A stretch of 64,000 nt of DNA. Source: Akkermansiaceae bacterium. GTDB taxonomy: Bacteria > Verrucomicrobiota > Verrucomicrobiia > Verrucomicrobiales > Akkermansiaceae. Both the position numbers and the translations under genes were made by a program. Of this stretch, positions 8,722 to 18,387 are shown in pieces (within the stretch, counting starts at the first letter, position 1; each line of letters starts with the position of its first letter). The stretch covers positions 16,443 to 80,442 of the forward strand of contig SUVN01000008.1 in NCBI GenBank assembly GCA_015061985.1, written 5' to 3'. The notes under the pieces are model-generated. The model had not been told where the DNA came from, ran no database searches, and was given only the letters and a program-made list of their open reading frames with translations.

Positions 8722-9741
8722 TTAAGCCTTCCTGTTCTTCAGGAAAAGCTTGTAGCGCAGCAATTCCCACGCCTCCGTCAGCATATTGACGGGGTTGTAG
8801 CGCAAGACATGGCGACCGACTATCTTCTTACCCAAAACAGTATCACGAGGAATGCGGCCCTCACGCTCTGCGGCCTCGTGCTCATGAATGACGGACGCAA
8901 CCTGATTATAGAAATTATACTTGGTCACCAACAGGTGCCGAGCCTCCTGTATCGCCGGCAAACGTTTCTCGTATTCATTATTTTCAATGGCTTCCTTAAT
9001 GATACGCAAGGCCTCCTCCGGCTTATCCAGAGGTATAGGAATGAAGCTATCCGGCGGCAACACCTTGCCCAATTCCGGATCTCCGGCGTAAAATGTCAGG
9101 CATAGTGCCAGCAACGGATCCGTTATCTTATCGGTCCAATGCTTGGGGTGGATGTAGTTCTCTGAAGCAATATGATACTTGTAATCATTCAATGCCAGAT
9201 ATTTACCTTTCTTCGGCAAGGGTTTGACCCCCCAACCGAACCACTCAAGGTCGCTTAGATTGTCGGCCAGATAACGTGTCAGACGGTATCGAGCACCATG
9301 AGCCGTATGCTCCATCTGCTTGGCAGAACAAACCGTGGATATCAATTTACTCTTGGGGTAATCCGGTTCGGAAAAAGCTTCCTGAAGGTCATACCCAGCA
9401 ATCCAATGCAACACCCCCTTGCCCTGATGATGATTGCGGTGTGGCATCGTCTCCGGCAGATGGGTGGTTATCACATGACCAAACTGTCGAGTAAAACAGC
9501 GCGGATATATCTTAATGGACGGTGGCTCCTGGGAAACAAAAATCGTATGTGATGCCGGGCACGCCAACACTTCGGTCTCATTACGAACAGTACCTACGTT
9601 CCGATACTTCGGCATGTCATCATAGACCACCAGCCAGTCATACTCTGCACAATCAATATCCGCAATAAACAAACAGCCATCCCTCTCAAACGTAAACTTT
9701 TCATCATTACGCCCGCAACCTATATATTTGACCCGAATCAT
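8722..9741 (-). CDS. GT10-like fucosyltransferase
   Basis: 339 residues. The C-terminal half contains ALNDYKYHIASEN and then YIHPKHWTDKITDPLLALCL, which aligns with the alpha-1,3-fucosyltransferase signature (YKF..AFEN...YVTEK), followed by PPDSFIPIPL, the usual acceptor-side segment. The N-terminal half has IFVSQEPPSIKIYP, consistent with family GT10. Such enzymes use GDP-fucose to fucosylate GlcNAc or Glc residues, for example on Lewis-type lipopolysaccharide of Helicobacter. It is the last gene of hldE-gmhA-GT9-GT10, so the acceptor is probably the cell's own core glycan. Family assignment is by motif; linkage is inferred. Confidence 0.75.
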   Translation of the reverse strand: MIRVKYIGCGRNDEKFTFERDGCLFIADIDCAEYDWLVVYDDMPKYRNVGTVRNETEVLACPASHTIFVSQEPPSIKIYPRCFTRQFGHVITTHLPETMPHRNHHQGKGVLHWIAGYDLQEAFSEPDYPKSKLISTVCSAKQMEHTAHGARYRLTRYLADNLSDLEWFGWGVKPLPKKGKYLALNDYKYHIASENYIHPKHWTDKITDPLLALCLTFYAGDPELGKVLPPDSFIPIPLDKPEEALRIIKEAIENNEYEKRLPAIQEARHLLVTKYNFYNQVASVIHEHEAAEREGRIPRDTVLGKKIVGRHVLRYNPVNMLTEAWELLRYKLFLKNRKA

Positions 9742-9750
9742 TACAGTAGT

Positions 9751-10689
9751 TTATTTGAACTGAGAACGAATATAGGGCAACAATGCCTCCCACACTTCAT
9801 CAACGGAAATCAAATCAATCGCTCCGGGGGAAATGATATTGAATGTCTTTTCTCCCTTAAGCGAGCAAGGCTTCTTGCGGGCGGCAAACAAACCAATCAA
9901 CGGAGAAGCCGTGTGGGAAGCCATGTGGGACGGCCCGGTATCATTTCCGACTGAAGCAAGTGCCAGGCGTGCCAAATCAGGAATATCCTCAATACCGGTC
10001 TTCCCCAACAGATTAAGCACCATGGGAGACGCAGCCGCTACACGATTCACCTCCGCCGCTTCTGCCTTGGTTCCAATCACCACCGTGTGAATTCCCTTTG
10101 CAGCCAAACGTTTTGCCAGAGCAGAATAACTATCTGCCGGCCAACGCTTGTGCGGATGCGTCGGAGAGCAACCGGGAATCATCAGGACATATGGATGAGG
10201 GAGTAATTTCAACAACTCCGGATTGGCCTTCATAAACTCCAGATGACCGCGTTCCACCGGTTCCTTCTCCACTACACGCCGCTCCACCTTCCCCGGCAGC
10301 CCGCAACAACGCGGTATCACCTTCCGTTCGTCCCACTCACGCGTATCTATCCAACGGACGGGCTTGCGACACAAAAACCTGAAAACAGAGAAATATCTTG
10401 AGCGGGTTCTGGGCACACTCTGCAAGTCGTATACACAATCGAAATCACCGGCCTTTACCTCTTTGCATATGCGGTACTTATCTGCCAGATTCCAGTAACT
10501 CTTGCGATTGTCTACAATGTAGGAATCAAACATGCCCATGCAACGGGCAATTCGGACATAGAGACTTCCCGTCATCAATGTAAAAGTGGCATTGGGGTGC
10601 AACTTCTTAATCCAGAACATTCTGCTTACCGACAGAATGAAATCACCCAGAGCCCCCAACTTGATGACCAGTATACGTTCCTTTTTCAT
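9751..10689 (-). CDS. GT9 family glycosyltransferase (heptosyltransferase-like)
   Basis: 312 residues from the ATG at 10689, giving MKKERILVIKLGALGDFILS, the standard GT9 N-terminus. A GGAG ribosome site about 10 nt upstream supports this start over an in-frame ATG at 10737 inside gmhA. Further GT9 features are MIPGCSPTHPHKRWP (donor site) and VGNDTGPSHMASHTASPLIGLF near the C-terminus. GT9 enzymes add heptose from ADP-heptose to the lipopolysaccharide inner core; upstream hldE and gmhA make that donor. It begins 16 bp after gmhA. Confidence 0.87.
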   Translation of the reverse strand: MKKERILVIKLGALGDFILSVSRMFWIKKLHPNATFTLMTGSLYVRIARCMGMFDSYIVDNRKSYWNLADKYRICKEVKAGDFDCVYDLQSVPRTRSRYFSVFRFLCRKPVRWIDTREWDERKVIPRCCGLPGKVERRVVEKEPVERGHLEFMKANPELLKLLPHPYVLMIPGCSPTHPHKRWPADSYSALAKRLAAKGIHTVVIGTKAEAAEVNRVAAASPMVLNLLGKTGIEDIPDLARLALASVGNDTGPSHMASHTASPLIGLFAARKKPCSLKGEKTFNIISPGAIDLISVDEVWEALLPYIRSQFK

Positions 10690-10705
10690 CACCGAATCTC
10701 CGAAA

Positions 10706-11275
10706 TTATGAACACACAATCTTTTCCACCAATTCACACACCAGATGGCCGGAAGTTATATGCATTTCCTGAATGTGATTGGTAACGGATGCCGGCACGG
10801 CAAGGCATATATCCGCTTTCTGCAGCATCGCACCACCACCGGCTCCGGTAAATGCCACGGTAGTAATTCCCATGGTCGCAGCCTGCTCAAACGCCTTGAG
10901 CACATTCTTACTGTTACCACTGGTAGAAAGGCCAATCAACACGTCGCCCGTTCTGCCTAGGCCTTCAACCTGTCTGCGAAACACATCGTCATACCCGTAA
11001 TCATTTCCGATGGCGGTCAAGATGGAGGTATCAACCGTCAGTGCAACGGAATTGAGAGCCTTGCGTTCCATTTTATACCGTCCAACTAACTCGGCCGCCA
11101 GATGCTGAGAATCCGCCGCTGAACCACCGTTACCACAAAACATAATCTTACCGCCATTCTTTAGTGAATGTGCGCAGCAATCAGCAATCTGTTCAATGAT
11201 GGAGGCCTGCTTTGCCAGCTCTCCCATATATGAAGCTACAGCAGCCAACTCTGACTGTATCCATTCCTTACTCAT
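10706..11275 (-). CDS. gmhA: Phosphoheptose isomerase
   Basis: 189 residues, a SIS-domain isomerase converting sedoheptulose-7-phosphate to D-glycero-D-manno-heptose-7-phosphate, the first step to ADP-heptose. Diagnostic segments are [37 protein letters not shown] and the late histidine segment [19 protein letters not shown]. Its start is 1 bp from the hldE stop, indicating tight coupling. GmhA and bifunctional HldE supply most of the pathway; a GmhB phosphatase is not in this window. Confidence 0.93.
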   Translation of the reverse strand: MSKEWIQSELAAVASYMGELAKQASIIEQIADCCAHSLKNGGKIMFCGNGGSAADSQHLAAELVGRYKMERKALNSVALTVDTSILTAIGNDYGYDDVFRRQVEGLGRTGDVLIGLSTSGNSKNVLKAFEQAATMGITTVAFTGAGGGAMLQKADICLAVPASVTNHIQEMHITSGHLVCELVEKIVCS

Positions 11276-11276
11276 A

Positions 11277-12743
11277 CTATTTTCCTAATTTTTCTATTAT
11301 TCCGGTTGTGGAGCATCCCTCCACCCGCGGCAAGATGACCGCCTGACCGCCGTAGGATTCCACAAAGCGGCCGCTGCGCCAGTTATCCATGGCGTAACCT
11401 TCCTTGGCAATGACATCGGGCCGCAGCTTTTCCAACAGCGGCAACGGCGAATCCTCGTCAAAAACTATCACATAATCCACCGATGCAAGGGCGGTCACCA
11501 TCGTGGCGCGGTCGGTCTGGTTGTTAATCGGGCGGCTCGGTCCTTTGAGACGACGTATGGATTCATCGCTGTTCAAGCCTACAAAAAGAACGTCGCACAA
11601 AGCCCGAGCCTTGGCAAATGATTGGATGTGACCGGGATGAAGGATATCAAAACAACCGTTGGTAAAGCCAACGAGCTTACCCTGCGCCTTCAGAGATTCA
11701 GCAATCTCAACGGCTTCCTTCAAGGTAACCACACCGGCTTCCTTCCGCAAGGATAATTTTTCCTTGAGTTCGCGACAGGTCACACAGGCAGTACCGAACT
11801 TGGACACCACCACGCCTGCTGCGGCATTGGCAATGCGCATGCATTTATCGAAGTCCGCGCCCGTAGCCATGGCAGCACCAAGCGTGGCAAGCGTCGTATC
11901 ACCCGCCCCCACCACATCATACACATCGCGAGCTTCCGTGGGAATCCAACGATGATTCTTCTCGGAAGCGGATGGGATGTAAATCATGCCGTGTTCACTC
12001 AGGGTCACCAACAGATTCTCCACCTCATACTTCCCGCACAGCGCACGCCCGGCAGCAGACAACTCGGCAGCAAAATCTGGTGATTTAGCATCAAATGTAC
12101 GCCCAACAGCACCGGAAAATTCTTTCAGATTGGGCTTCACCAAAGTCACACCGCGATAAATGGTATAATCAAAGCGCTTGGGATCCACAATCACCGGTTT
12201 GCCATATTGACGGCACAACTTAACGACGGCAGGCGTAAAACGCTCATCAAAAAGCCCTTTACCGTAATCCGACAGCAAGACCAAATCCACTTTCTGCACC
12301 AGATTTTCCACCTGTTCCAGCATCTCAGAAAGTTCTTCATCAGCTATATGCAGCGGCATTTCACGATCCACGCGCAGCAGATGATGCCCCCCCGCCACAT
12401 AACGAGTCTTGATGGTGGTAATATAATCCGTTATATTCTGAAGATAAACATTCTCCAACCCCAACCCGTTTAAATAATCACGAACCTTCTGTGCGTTCTC
12501 ATCCTGCCCCACGGCACCCAGAAAACTGGTACGACAGGACAGCGAGCGGAGATTGGCCACCACATTACCGGCACCACCCAGCGTCATCTTTTCCGTTCTT
12601 TCGCGAATCACGGGAACAGGTGCCTCCGGCGAAATACGAGAAACTTTTCCATACACAAACTGATCCAGCATCACATCACCAATACACAAAATATGGCAAC
12701 TGCTGAACTGATCGATTATTGCAGAGAGATTAGAGGAGGACAT
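11277..12743 (-). CDS. hldE: Bifunctional heptose-7-phosphate kinase / heptose-1-phosphate adenylyltransferase
   Basis: 488 residues from ATG 12743 ([20 protein letters not shown]). The first ~330 residues are a PfkB/ribokinase-type kinase ([20 protein letters not shown], ending [18 protein letters not shown]); residues from about 355 form a nucleotidyltransferase with [14 protein letters not shown]. It phosphorylates heptose-7-phosphate at C1 and later adds AMP. An in-frame ATG at 12797 and a longer frame exist, but 12743 follows the family. A TTGACA box about 115 bp upstream suggests the operon promoter. First gene of the glycan operon. Confidence 0.93.
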   Translation of the reverse strand: MSSSNLSAIIDQFSSCHILCIGDVMLDQFVYGKVSRISPEAPVPVIRERTEKMTLGGAGNVVANLRSLSCRTSFLGAVGQDENAQKVRDYLNGLGLENVYLQNITDYITTIKTRYVAGGHHLLRVDREMPLHIADEELSEMLEQVENLVQKVDLVLLSDYGKGLFDERFTPAVVKLCRQYGKPVIVDPKRFDYTIYRGVTLVKPNLKEFSGAVGRTFDAKSPDFAAELSAAGRALCGKYEVENLLVTLSEHGMIYIPSASEKNHRWIPTEARDVYDVVGAGDTTLATLGAAMATGADFDKCMRIANAAAGVVVSKFGTACVTCRELKEKLSLRKEAGVVTLKEAVEIAESLKAQGKLVGFTNGCFDILHPGHIQSFAKARALCDVLFVGLNSDESIRRLKGPSRPINNQTDRATMVTALASVDYVIVFDEDSPLPLLEKLRPDVIAKEGYAMDNWRSGRFVESYGGQAVILPRVEGCSTTGIIEKLGK

Positions 12744-12834
12744 GCCGGTATATGTTCGATGTTCTTTCAGAGCGAAATGATTCCATTGTTTTTCCATTCG
12801 CAATAGACCACACCACCCCTTTAAGCTTGTATAC

Positions 12835-12863
12835 AGACTAAAGCAAATACCGTATTTTGTCAA
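12835..12863 (-). promoter_or_regulatory. Candidate promoter of the hldE operon
   Basis: Minus strand perfect TTGACA (12863-12858), 17 bp, TAGTCT (12840-12835). Confidence 0.5.
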
Positions 12864-12943
12864 GAATTTTGCCCCTCGTAACCTGCAATCAGCATCTTTT
12901 CTCAACACTCATCGCACTATCCGAAGTCATTCCGACACAAATT

Positions 12944-12977
12944 CCCCCTTCCCCTCGGAGATAGAGAGAGGAAGGGG
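12944..12977 (-). terminator. Hairpin after gyrA
   Basis: CCCCCTTCCTCTC / GAGGGGAAGGGGG on the minus strand (about 12-13 bp with one wobble/mismatch), followed by AATTTG. Lies between the gyrA stop and the hldE promoter. Confidence 0.6.
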
Positions 12978-13008
12978 GAGGAGAACAAATGAGTGAATGG
13001 TGTGTTCT

Positions 13009-15609
13009 TTATTCCGGCGTTTCTTGGGAAAGAGCTTCTGTCTCGCCCGCCGCATCAGATTCCGTTTCGGACTCCTCCTCATCATCATCGGGGATGACGA
13101 GGGTGATTTCCTGAATGGTTTCCTTATCGTTGAGGGTGATGAGCTTCACGCCCTGAGTGGCGCGGCCGGTCTCACGGACGGTGTTGACCTTCATGCGGAC
13201 GGACTGCCCGCCGTTGGTCATAATCATCAGCTCGTCCTCATCCGTCACCGTGGTGGCGGAGACAACCAGGCCGGTCTTGTCCGTGCAGTTCATGGTCTTG
13301 ATACCGATACCACCGCGGCTCTGCAGGCGGTACTCGGCAAACTTGGTGCGCTTGCCCAGGCCGTTCTCCGAAACCACGAGGAGAGTCTCCTCATCATTCG
13401 GCACCACGGCCAGCGCCACCACGTAGTCACCCTCACGCAGCTTGATACCGCGCACACCGATGGTGTTGCGGCCCTGGGTGCGCATGTCGCTCTCGCTGAA
13501 GCGGATGCTCATGCCGTTGTGGGTCACGATGACCACATCCTGCTCCCCGGTGGTGAGCATGGCGTTGACCAGCGAGTTCCCTTCCTCCAGGTTGATGGCG
13601 ATGATACCGGCCTTGCGATAGTTCACGAAGTCGTTGAGAGCCGTCTTCTTGACGGTGCCGTCCTTCGTGGCAAAGACCACGTTGCCGGAATCCTCGGCAA
13701 AGGTGATATCCTTACCATCCTCGCTCACGCGGCGCTCCAGACGCAGGATAGCGGCAATGCGTTCCTCTGCCTGCAGGTCCAGCAGGTTCTTGATGGAGCG
13801 TCCCTGGGCGCTGCGGGCAGCCTCATCAATCTCATACACGCGCTCCACGTACACACGCCCGGTGTTGGTGAAGAACATGATATAGTCATGATTCTGTGCG
13901 GCAAACAGGTGCTCCACGTAGTCGTTGGCATCCTTCTTGCTCTTGGTGGTGGCAGCCTTGATTCCCTTGCCGCCGCGGGCCTGCAGGCGGTATTCATCCG
14001 AATTGGTGCGCTTGATGTAACCGCTGTGGGTGATGGTCACAATCATGGAATCATTGGGGATGAGGTCCTCAATGGCCATATCACCCTCAAACGGGATGAT
14101 GTGGGTCATGCGCGGCGTGGCGTACTTCTCCTTGATGGCACGCAGCTCATCTTTCACAATACCCAGCACGCGGGCCTCGTTGGCCAGAATGTCCAGATAA
14201 TCCTCAATCAGTTCCAGCAGCTTCTTGTACTCATCGGAAATCTTGTCGTTTTCCAGAGCAGTGAGCTGGTAAAGGCGCAGCTCAAGGATGGCGTTCACCT
14301 GGCGCTCCGTGAACACGTAGTCATCCCCCTGCACGGAGGGCTGGCTGTGGATGAGAATGCCCAATCCCTTGGCCAGTGCCACCGGGAAGCGGAAAGCCAT
14401 CAGGCGGTTACGGGCATCCTCACGGTTCCTGGAATCGCGGATGATGCGGATGAACTCATCCAGATTGGCCAGGGCAATCAGGTAAGCTTCCAGCACCTCT
14501 GCGCGGTCCTCCGCCTTGCGCAGCAGGTACTTCGTGCGGCGCACAATCACCTCTCGGCGGTGCTCCACGTAGAAGTTGATGGCATCCTTCATGGTCAGCA
14601 CCTTCGGGCGTCCCTCATGAATGGCCAGCATGTTCACGGCAAAGGAGGTGTCCAGACTGGTGAGCTTGTAGAGCTGGTTGATGACCACCTGCGGCCGGGC
14701 ATCGCGCTTCAGCTCAATCTCGATGTAGTCCGTCAGGTCGCGCATGCCGGCAATATCCGTGATAACCTTATCACGCACCAGCTCTGCAATGCGCTCCTGC
14801 AGCACGGCGCGGTTCACCCCGTAAGGCACGTCCGAGATGTGGAGGAACTCGCGGCCGTTCTCATTGGTGACCACCTCAATCTTGCCGCGCATGCGGACAC
14901 TGCCGCGCCCGGTGCGGAAGTAGCTGTCAATGCCCTTGTAACCCAGCACGTAGCCGCCCGTGGGGAAGTCCGGCCCCTTGATATAGGCACGCAGCTGCTC
15001 ACTGGTGATATGGGGATTATCAATGTAGGCACAGACACCGTCCACCACCTCACCGAGGTTGTGCGGAGCCATGTTGGTGGCCATACCCACGGCAATACCC
15101 TGCCCGCCGTTCACCAGCAGGTTCGGGAAGGCGGAGGGGAACACCACGGGCTCCGTGGTACTGTTATCATAGTTCGGCTGGAAATCCACCGTGTCCTTGT
15201 CCAGGTCATCCATCAGGGAAAGTCCCAGGTGGCTCAGCTTGGCCTCCGTGTATCGGTAGGCAGCGGGCGGGTCACCTTCCGGCGAACCGAAGTTACCCTG
15301 CCCCAGCACCAGCACATCGCGCATGTACCAGGACTGCGCCATGTTCACCAGTGTGCCGTAGGCAGAGGCATCACCGTGCGGGTGGTATTTACCGATGGTG
15401 TCACCCACGATACGACCGCACTTGACCGTCCCCTTGGAGGGCACCAGCCCCAGCTCATGCATGGCATAGAGCACGCGGCGCTGGGAGGGTTTGAGACCGT
15501 CACGCGCATCCGGCAGGGCGCGAGAGATAATGACCGACATGGAGTAGTCCAGGAAGCTGCGGGAAACCTCCTCTGCCACGTCTACCGGGCGAATTCTTGT
15601 TTCACTCAT
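13009..15609 (-). CDS. gyrA: DNA gyrase subunit A
   Basis: 866 residues. Breaks and rejoins DNA to add negative supercoils with GyrB. The winged-helix/tower part is complete; the catalytic tyrosine is Tyr120 in [10 protein letters not shown]. The C-terminal beta-pinwheel has a GyrA-box-like QARGGKG near 536, marking gyrase rather than topoisomerase IV. It ends in an acidic tail ([12 protein letters not shown]...). In the quinolone region the sequence is [11 protein letters not shown], so the E. coli Ser83 and Asp87 positions are Ala81 and Gly85 (codons at 15369-15367 and 15357-15355). It starts 24 bp after gyrB and is probably cotranscribed. Confidence 0.96.
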   Translation of the reverse strand: MSETRIRPVDVAEEVSRSFLDYSMSVIISRALPDARDGLKPSQRRVLYAMHELGLVPSKGTVKCGRIVGDTIGKYHPHGDASAYGTLVNMAQSWYMRDVLVLGQGNFGSPEGDPPAAYRYTEAKLSHLGLSLMDDLDKDTVDFQPNYDNSTTEPVVFPSAFPNLLVNGGQGIAVGMATNMAPHNLGEVVDGVCAYIDNPHITSEQLRAYIKGPDFPTGGYVLGYKGIDSYFRTGRGSVRMRGKIEVVTNENGREFLHISDVPYGVNRAVLQERIAELVRDKVITDIAGMRDLTDYIEIELKRDARPQVVINQLYKLTSLDTSFAVNMLAIHEGRPKVLTMKDAINFYVEHRREVIVRRTKYLLRKAEDRAEVLEAYLIALANLDEFIRIIRDSRNREDARNRLMAFRFPVALAKGLGILIHSQPSVQGDDYVFTERQVNAILELRLYQLTALENDKISDEYKKLLELIEDYLDILANEARVLGIVKDELRAIKEKYATPRMTHIIPFEGDMAIEDLIPNDSMIVTITHSGYIKRTNSDEYRLQARGGKGIKAATTKSKKDANDYVEHLFAAQNHDYIMFFTNTGRVYVERVYEIDEAARSAQGRSIKNLLDLQAEERIAAILRLERRVSEDGKDITFAEDSGNVVFATKDGTVKKTALNDFVNYRKAGIIAINLEEGNSLVNAMLTTGEQDVVIVTHNGMSIRFSESDMRTQGRNTIGVRGIKLREGDYVVALAVVPNDEETLLVVSENGLGKRTKFAEYRLQSRGGIGIKTMNCTDKTGLVVSATTVTDEDELMIMTNGGQSVRMKVNTVRETGRATQGVKLITLNDKETIQEITLVIPDDDEEESETESDAAGETEALSQETPE

Positions 15610-15633
15610 AATTCAGGTAAAAAGGGTTGGGGG

Positions 15634-18192
15634 TTACACATCGAGGTTACGGACGTTGAGGGCATTATCCTCAATGAAGCGGCGGCGGGGCTCCACCAAA
15701 TCACCCATGAGGATGGTGAACATCTTATCTGCCTGCACGGCGTTGTCATCATCCAGACGCACGCGCAGCAGCTCGCGCTTCTCCGGGTCCATGGTGGTGT
15801 CGTACAGGTCCTTGGCGTTCATTTCACCCAGACCTTTGAATCGGGTGATGCTCACGCTGCGACCGCCGATTTCCAGCACCTTGGTCAGGATATCCGGCAC
15901 GTAGTTGATGGCAGTCACCACGTTGCGGGAATTTTCCACCAGTTCGAAGACCGGGGCATCATCGCTCAACAGCTTATCAGCGGCAATACCCAGCTCCTCC
16001 AGACGCGTCAGCACGCGGGTGATAGCCTTGGCCTCGTGCAGCTCGTGCAGCAGGGCACGGCGGCTGGGACCCTCACGCACCGGCAGCGGATTGGCAGCCA
16101 GCTCCTCCTCGCTCGGCTCACCGAAGAGGAAGAGGTCGCGGTTCTCATCAGAGAACGCCGTCAGGCTCTCCATATCGGCAAAATACTGCACCTCCTCATC
16201 ATTGCCGCAGCGTACCTTCACCAGATACTGCGGGAAATTGCCGGTGGCGGCACGGTGGCGCAGCAGGTCGCGGAAATCACCGCCGTGGCTGGCCACGCTG
16301 CCCTCATACTTCTGCAGGGAAATGAGCGTCTCCAGAATACCCATGAGCGTATCGGCATCATAGGTTTGGCTGCCGTCCGGCGTGCGCAGGGTCACATCCC
16401 CGGCACCCAGAGAAATGAGCTTGCGGTTCAGCGATACCTCGTCCTGCACATACTGCTCCACCTTGCGGTGAATGACGCGGTAGAGCGGCGGCTGGGCAAT
16501 GTAGAGATAGCCCGCACGCACCAGTTGCGGCATGTGGCGGCAGAAGAGCGTGAGCAGCAGCGTGCAGATATGCGCACCGTCCACGTCGGCATCAGCCATC
16601 AGAATAATCTTGTGGTAGCGCACCTTCGACAGGTCAAAGGAGCCCTCCCCTTCCCCATCACCAATACCGGCACCAATGGCGGTGATGATGTTCTGAATGG
16701 TCTCACTGCCCAGCGCACGATCCAGACGGGCTTTTTCCACGTTGAGAATCTTACCGCGCAGCGGCAGAATAGCCTGCGTACGGCGGTCACGAGCTGTCTT
16801 GGCGGAACCGCCTGCAGAGTCACCCTCCACAATGAAGAGCTCGCACTTCTGCGGGTCGCGGTTGGAGCAGTCTGCCAGTTTGCCGGGCAGACCGCCGCCC
16901 ACGGTCATGGCACTCTTGCGCACACTTTCGCGCGCCTTACGAGCGGCCTCTCGGGCGCGGGAGGCAATGAGGCAGCGGTCGATGATGACCTTGGCCACGG
17001 CGGGGTTCTCCTCAAAGTATTCCTTGAGCTCCTCATACACCACACTGCTGACCACGCCTTCAATCTCCGTGTTCACCAGCTTGTCCTTGGTCTGGGAGGA
17101 GAAACGCGGGTTGGGCATCTTCACGGAGATGACCGCCACGAGACCTTCACGCACGTCATCGCCGTTCAGGCTGGGGTCTTTATCCTTCAGCAGGTTGTTG
17201 CTCTTGGCGTAGTTGTTGATGGCGCGGGTGAGCGAGCTGCGGAAGCCGGAAAGGTGCGTACCGCCGTCCGCGTTGAAGATAGAGTTGGCGTAGCACTGAA
17301 TCTGGTAGCGGTCGCTGTCGTTGTACTGCATCACCACGTCCACGATGACATCATCCTCCATGGTCTTGCCGTCGTACTCCACCTCAATGTGGCGCACACC
17401 GCTCATGACAATGGGCTCAGCGGTAATGAGGGTCTTATTCTCGCCCAGCTGCTTCACGAACTCCTTGATACCGTCCTTGTAATAGAACGTCTCCGTGCGC
17501 TCCTGCCCGCTGCGCTCATCTGTCAGTTCGATGACAAGACCGGGATTCAGGAAGGCAAGCTCGCGCAGACGGCGAGCCAGCAGGTCGAACTTGAACTCCG
17601 TGGTATCCGTAAAGATGGTCGGATCCGGCAGGAAGGTGATGGCCGTGCCGGTCTGCGATTCCGGGCAGGAACCGGTCACATGCAGCTTCTCCACCGTCTT
17701 GCCGCGCTCAAAAGTGATGACGTGGCGCTTACCGTCGCGGCGCACCTCAGCCTTGAAGAAGTCGGAAAGCGCGTTCACACACTTGGCACCCACACCGTGC
17801 AGACCGCCGGAATACTTGTAGGCACCCTGGCCGAACTTACCGCCGGCGTGCAGGTTGGTGAGCACCAGCTCCACGGCGGGAATGCCGAACTTGGGGTGCA
17901 TATCCACCGGGATACCGCGACCGTTGTCTATCACGGAGATGGTACCGCCCTCGTGTATCTGGATGATGATTTTGCTGCAATATCCGGCCAGATGCTCATC
18001 GATGGAGTTATCCAGCACCTCAAACACGCAATGATGCAAACCACGTTCATCCGGGTCACCAATGTACATACCCGGACGCTTACGCACGGCCTCCAGACCC
18101 TCCAGCTTATCAATCTGGGCGGCGCCGTACTCCTGCTGAGCCCCGGTCGAAAGCTTTTCAGCATCCTCCGGGGGCGTTGTGTTATCACTCAT
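15634..18192 (-). CDS. gyrB: DNA gyrase subunit B
   Basis: 852 residues. The ATPase half has VLDNSIDEHLAG, DNGRGIPVD and GGLHGVGAKCVNALS; the TOPRIM domain has FIVEGDSAGGSAK and MADADVDGAHI; the tail has RFKGLGEMNAKDLYDTTMDP. Length is close to the E. coli form (804), with an extra segment of about 170 residues between TOPRIM and the tail, as in proteobacterial GyrB. The promoter at 18204-18231 implies a transcript starting only a few bases before the ATG, so the mRNA is probably leaderless. Confidence 0.96.
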   Translation of the reverse strand: MSDNTTPPEDAEKLSTGAQQEYGAAQIDKLEGLEAVRKRPGMYIGDPDERGLHHCVFEVLDNSIDEHLAGYCSKIIIQIHEGGTISVIDNGRGIPVDMHPKFGIPAVELVLTNLHAGGKFGQGAYKYSGGLHGVGAKCVNALSDFFKAEVRRDGKRHVITFERGKTVEKLHVTGSCPESQTGTAITFLPDPTIFTDTTEFKFDLLARRLRELAFLNPGLVIELTDERSGQERTETFYYKDGIKEFVKQLGENKTLITAEPIVMSGVRHIEVEYDGKTMEDDVIVDVVMQYNDSDRYQIQCYANSIFNADGGTHLSGFRSSLTRAINNYAKSNNLLKDKDPSLNGDDVREGLVAVISVKMPNPRFSSQTKDKLVNTEIEGVVSSVVYEELKEYFEENPAVAKVIIDRCLIASRAREAARKARESVRKSAMTVGGGLPGKLADCSNRDPQKCELFIVEGDSAGGSAKTARDRRTQAILPLRGKILNVEKARLDRALGSETIQNIITAIGAGIGDGEGEGSFDLSKVRYHKIILMADADVDGAHICTLLLTLFCRHMPQLVRAGYLYIAQPPLYRVIHRKVEQYVQDEVSLNRKLISLGAGDVTLRTPDGSQTYDADTLMGILETLISLQKYEGSVASHGGDFRDLLRHRAATGNFPQYLVKVRCGNDEEVQYFADMESLTAFSDENRDLFLFGEPSEEELAANPLPVREGPSRRALLHELHEAKAITRVLTRLEELGIAADKLLSDDAPVFELVENSRNVVTAINYVPDILTKVLEIGGRSVSITRFKGLGEMNAKDLYDTTMDPEKRELLRVRLDDDNAVQADKMFTILMGDLVEPRRRFIEDNALNVRNLDV

Positions 18193-18203
18193 AAGTGCCG
18201 CCC

Positions 18204-18231
18204 ATTATACGCGCGTACGCGCGCGCCTCAA
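18204..18231 (-). promoter_or_regulatory. gyrB promoter with alternating CG spacer
   Basis: Minus strand TTGAGG (18231-18226), 16-bp spacer CGCGCGCGTACGCGCG, perfect TATAAT (18209-18204). The spacer is strictly alternating purine/pyrimidine and contains the palindrome GCGCGTACGCGC. Predicted start near 18197 leaves about 5 nt before the ATG. Confidence 0.75.
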
Positions 18232-18387
18232 TATTAAAGTATGTCATCAATTCATAAAACAGAAATCAAGCCGACACAGATATAGGTCCAACTTACGGAG
18301 CGTATTGAAAAGCAAACATAAAAAACACTTGCCAAATGAAGCGAGATGATATAACCTCTTAGCTCTCTTCACTCCACCAGAACATAC

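Noticed and set aside
12997..18237. A plus-strand open frame of 1746 codons across gyrA and gyrB
   Set aside because: It is exactly antisense to two unmistakable gyrase genes. The His/Gly/Leu/Val-rich composition is what third-codon GC bias produces on the opposite strand. No start site or family match.
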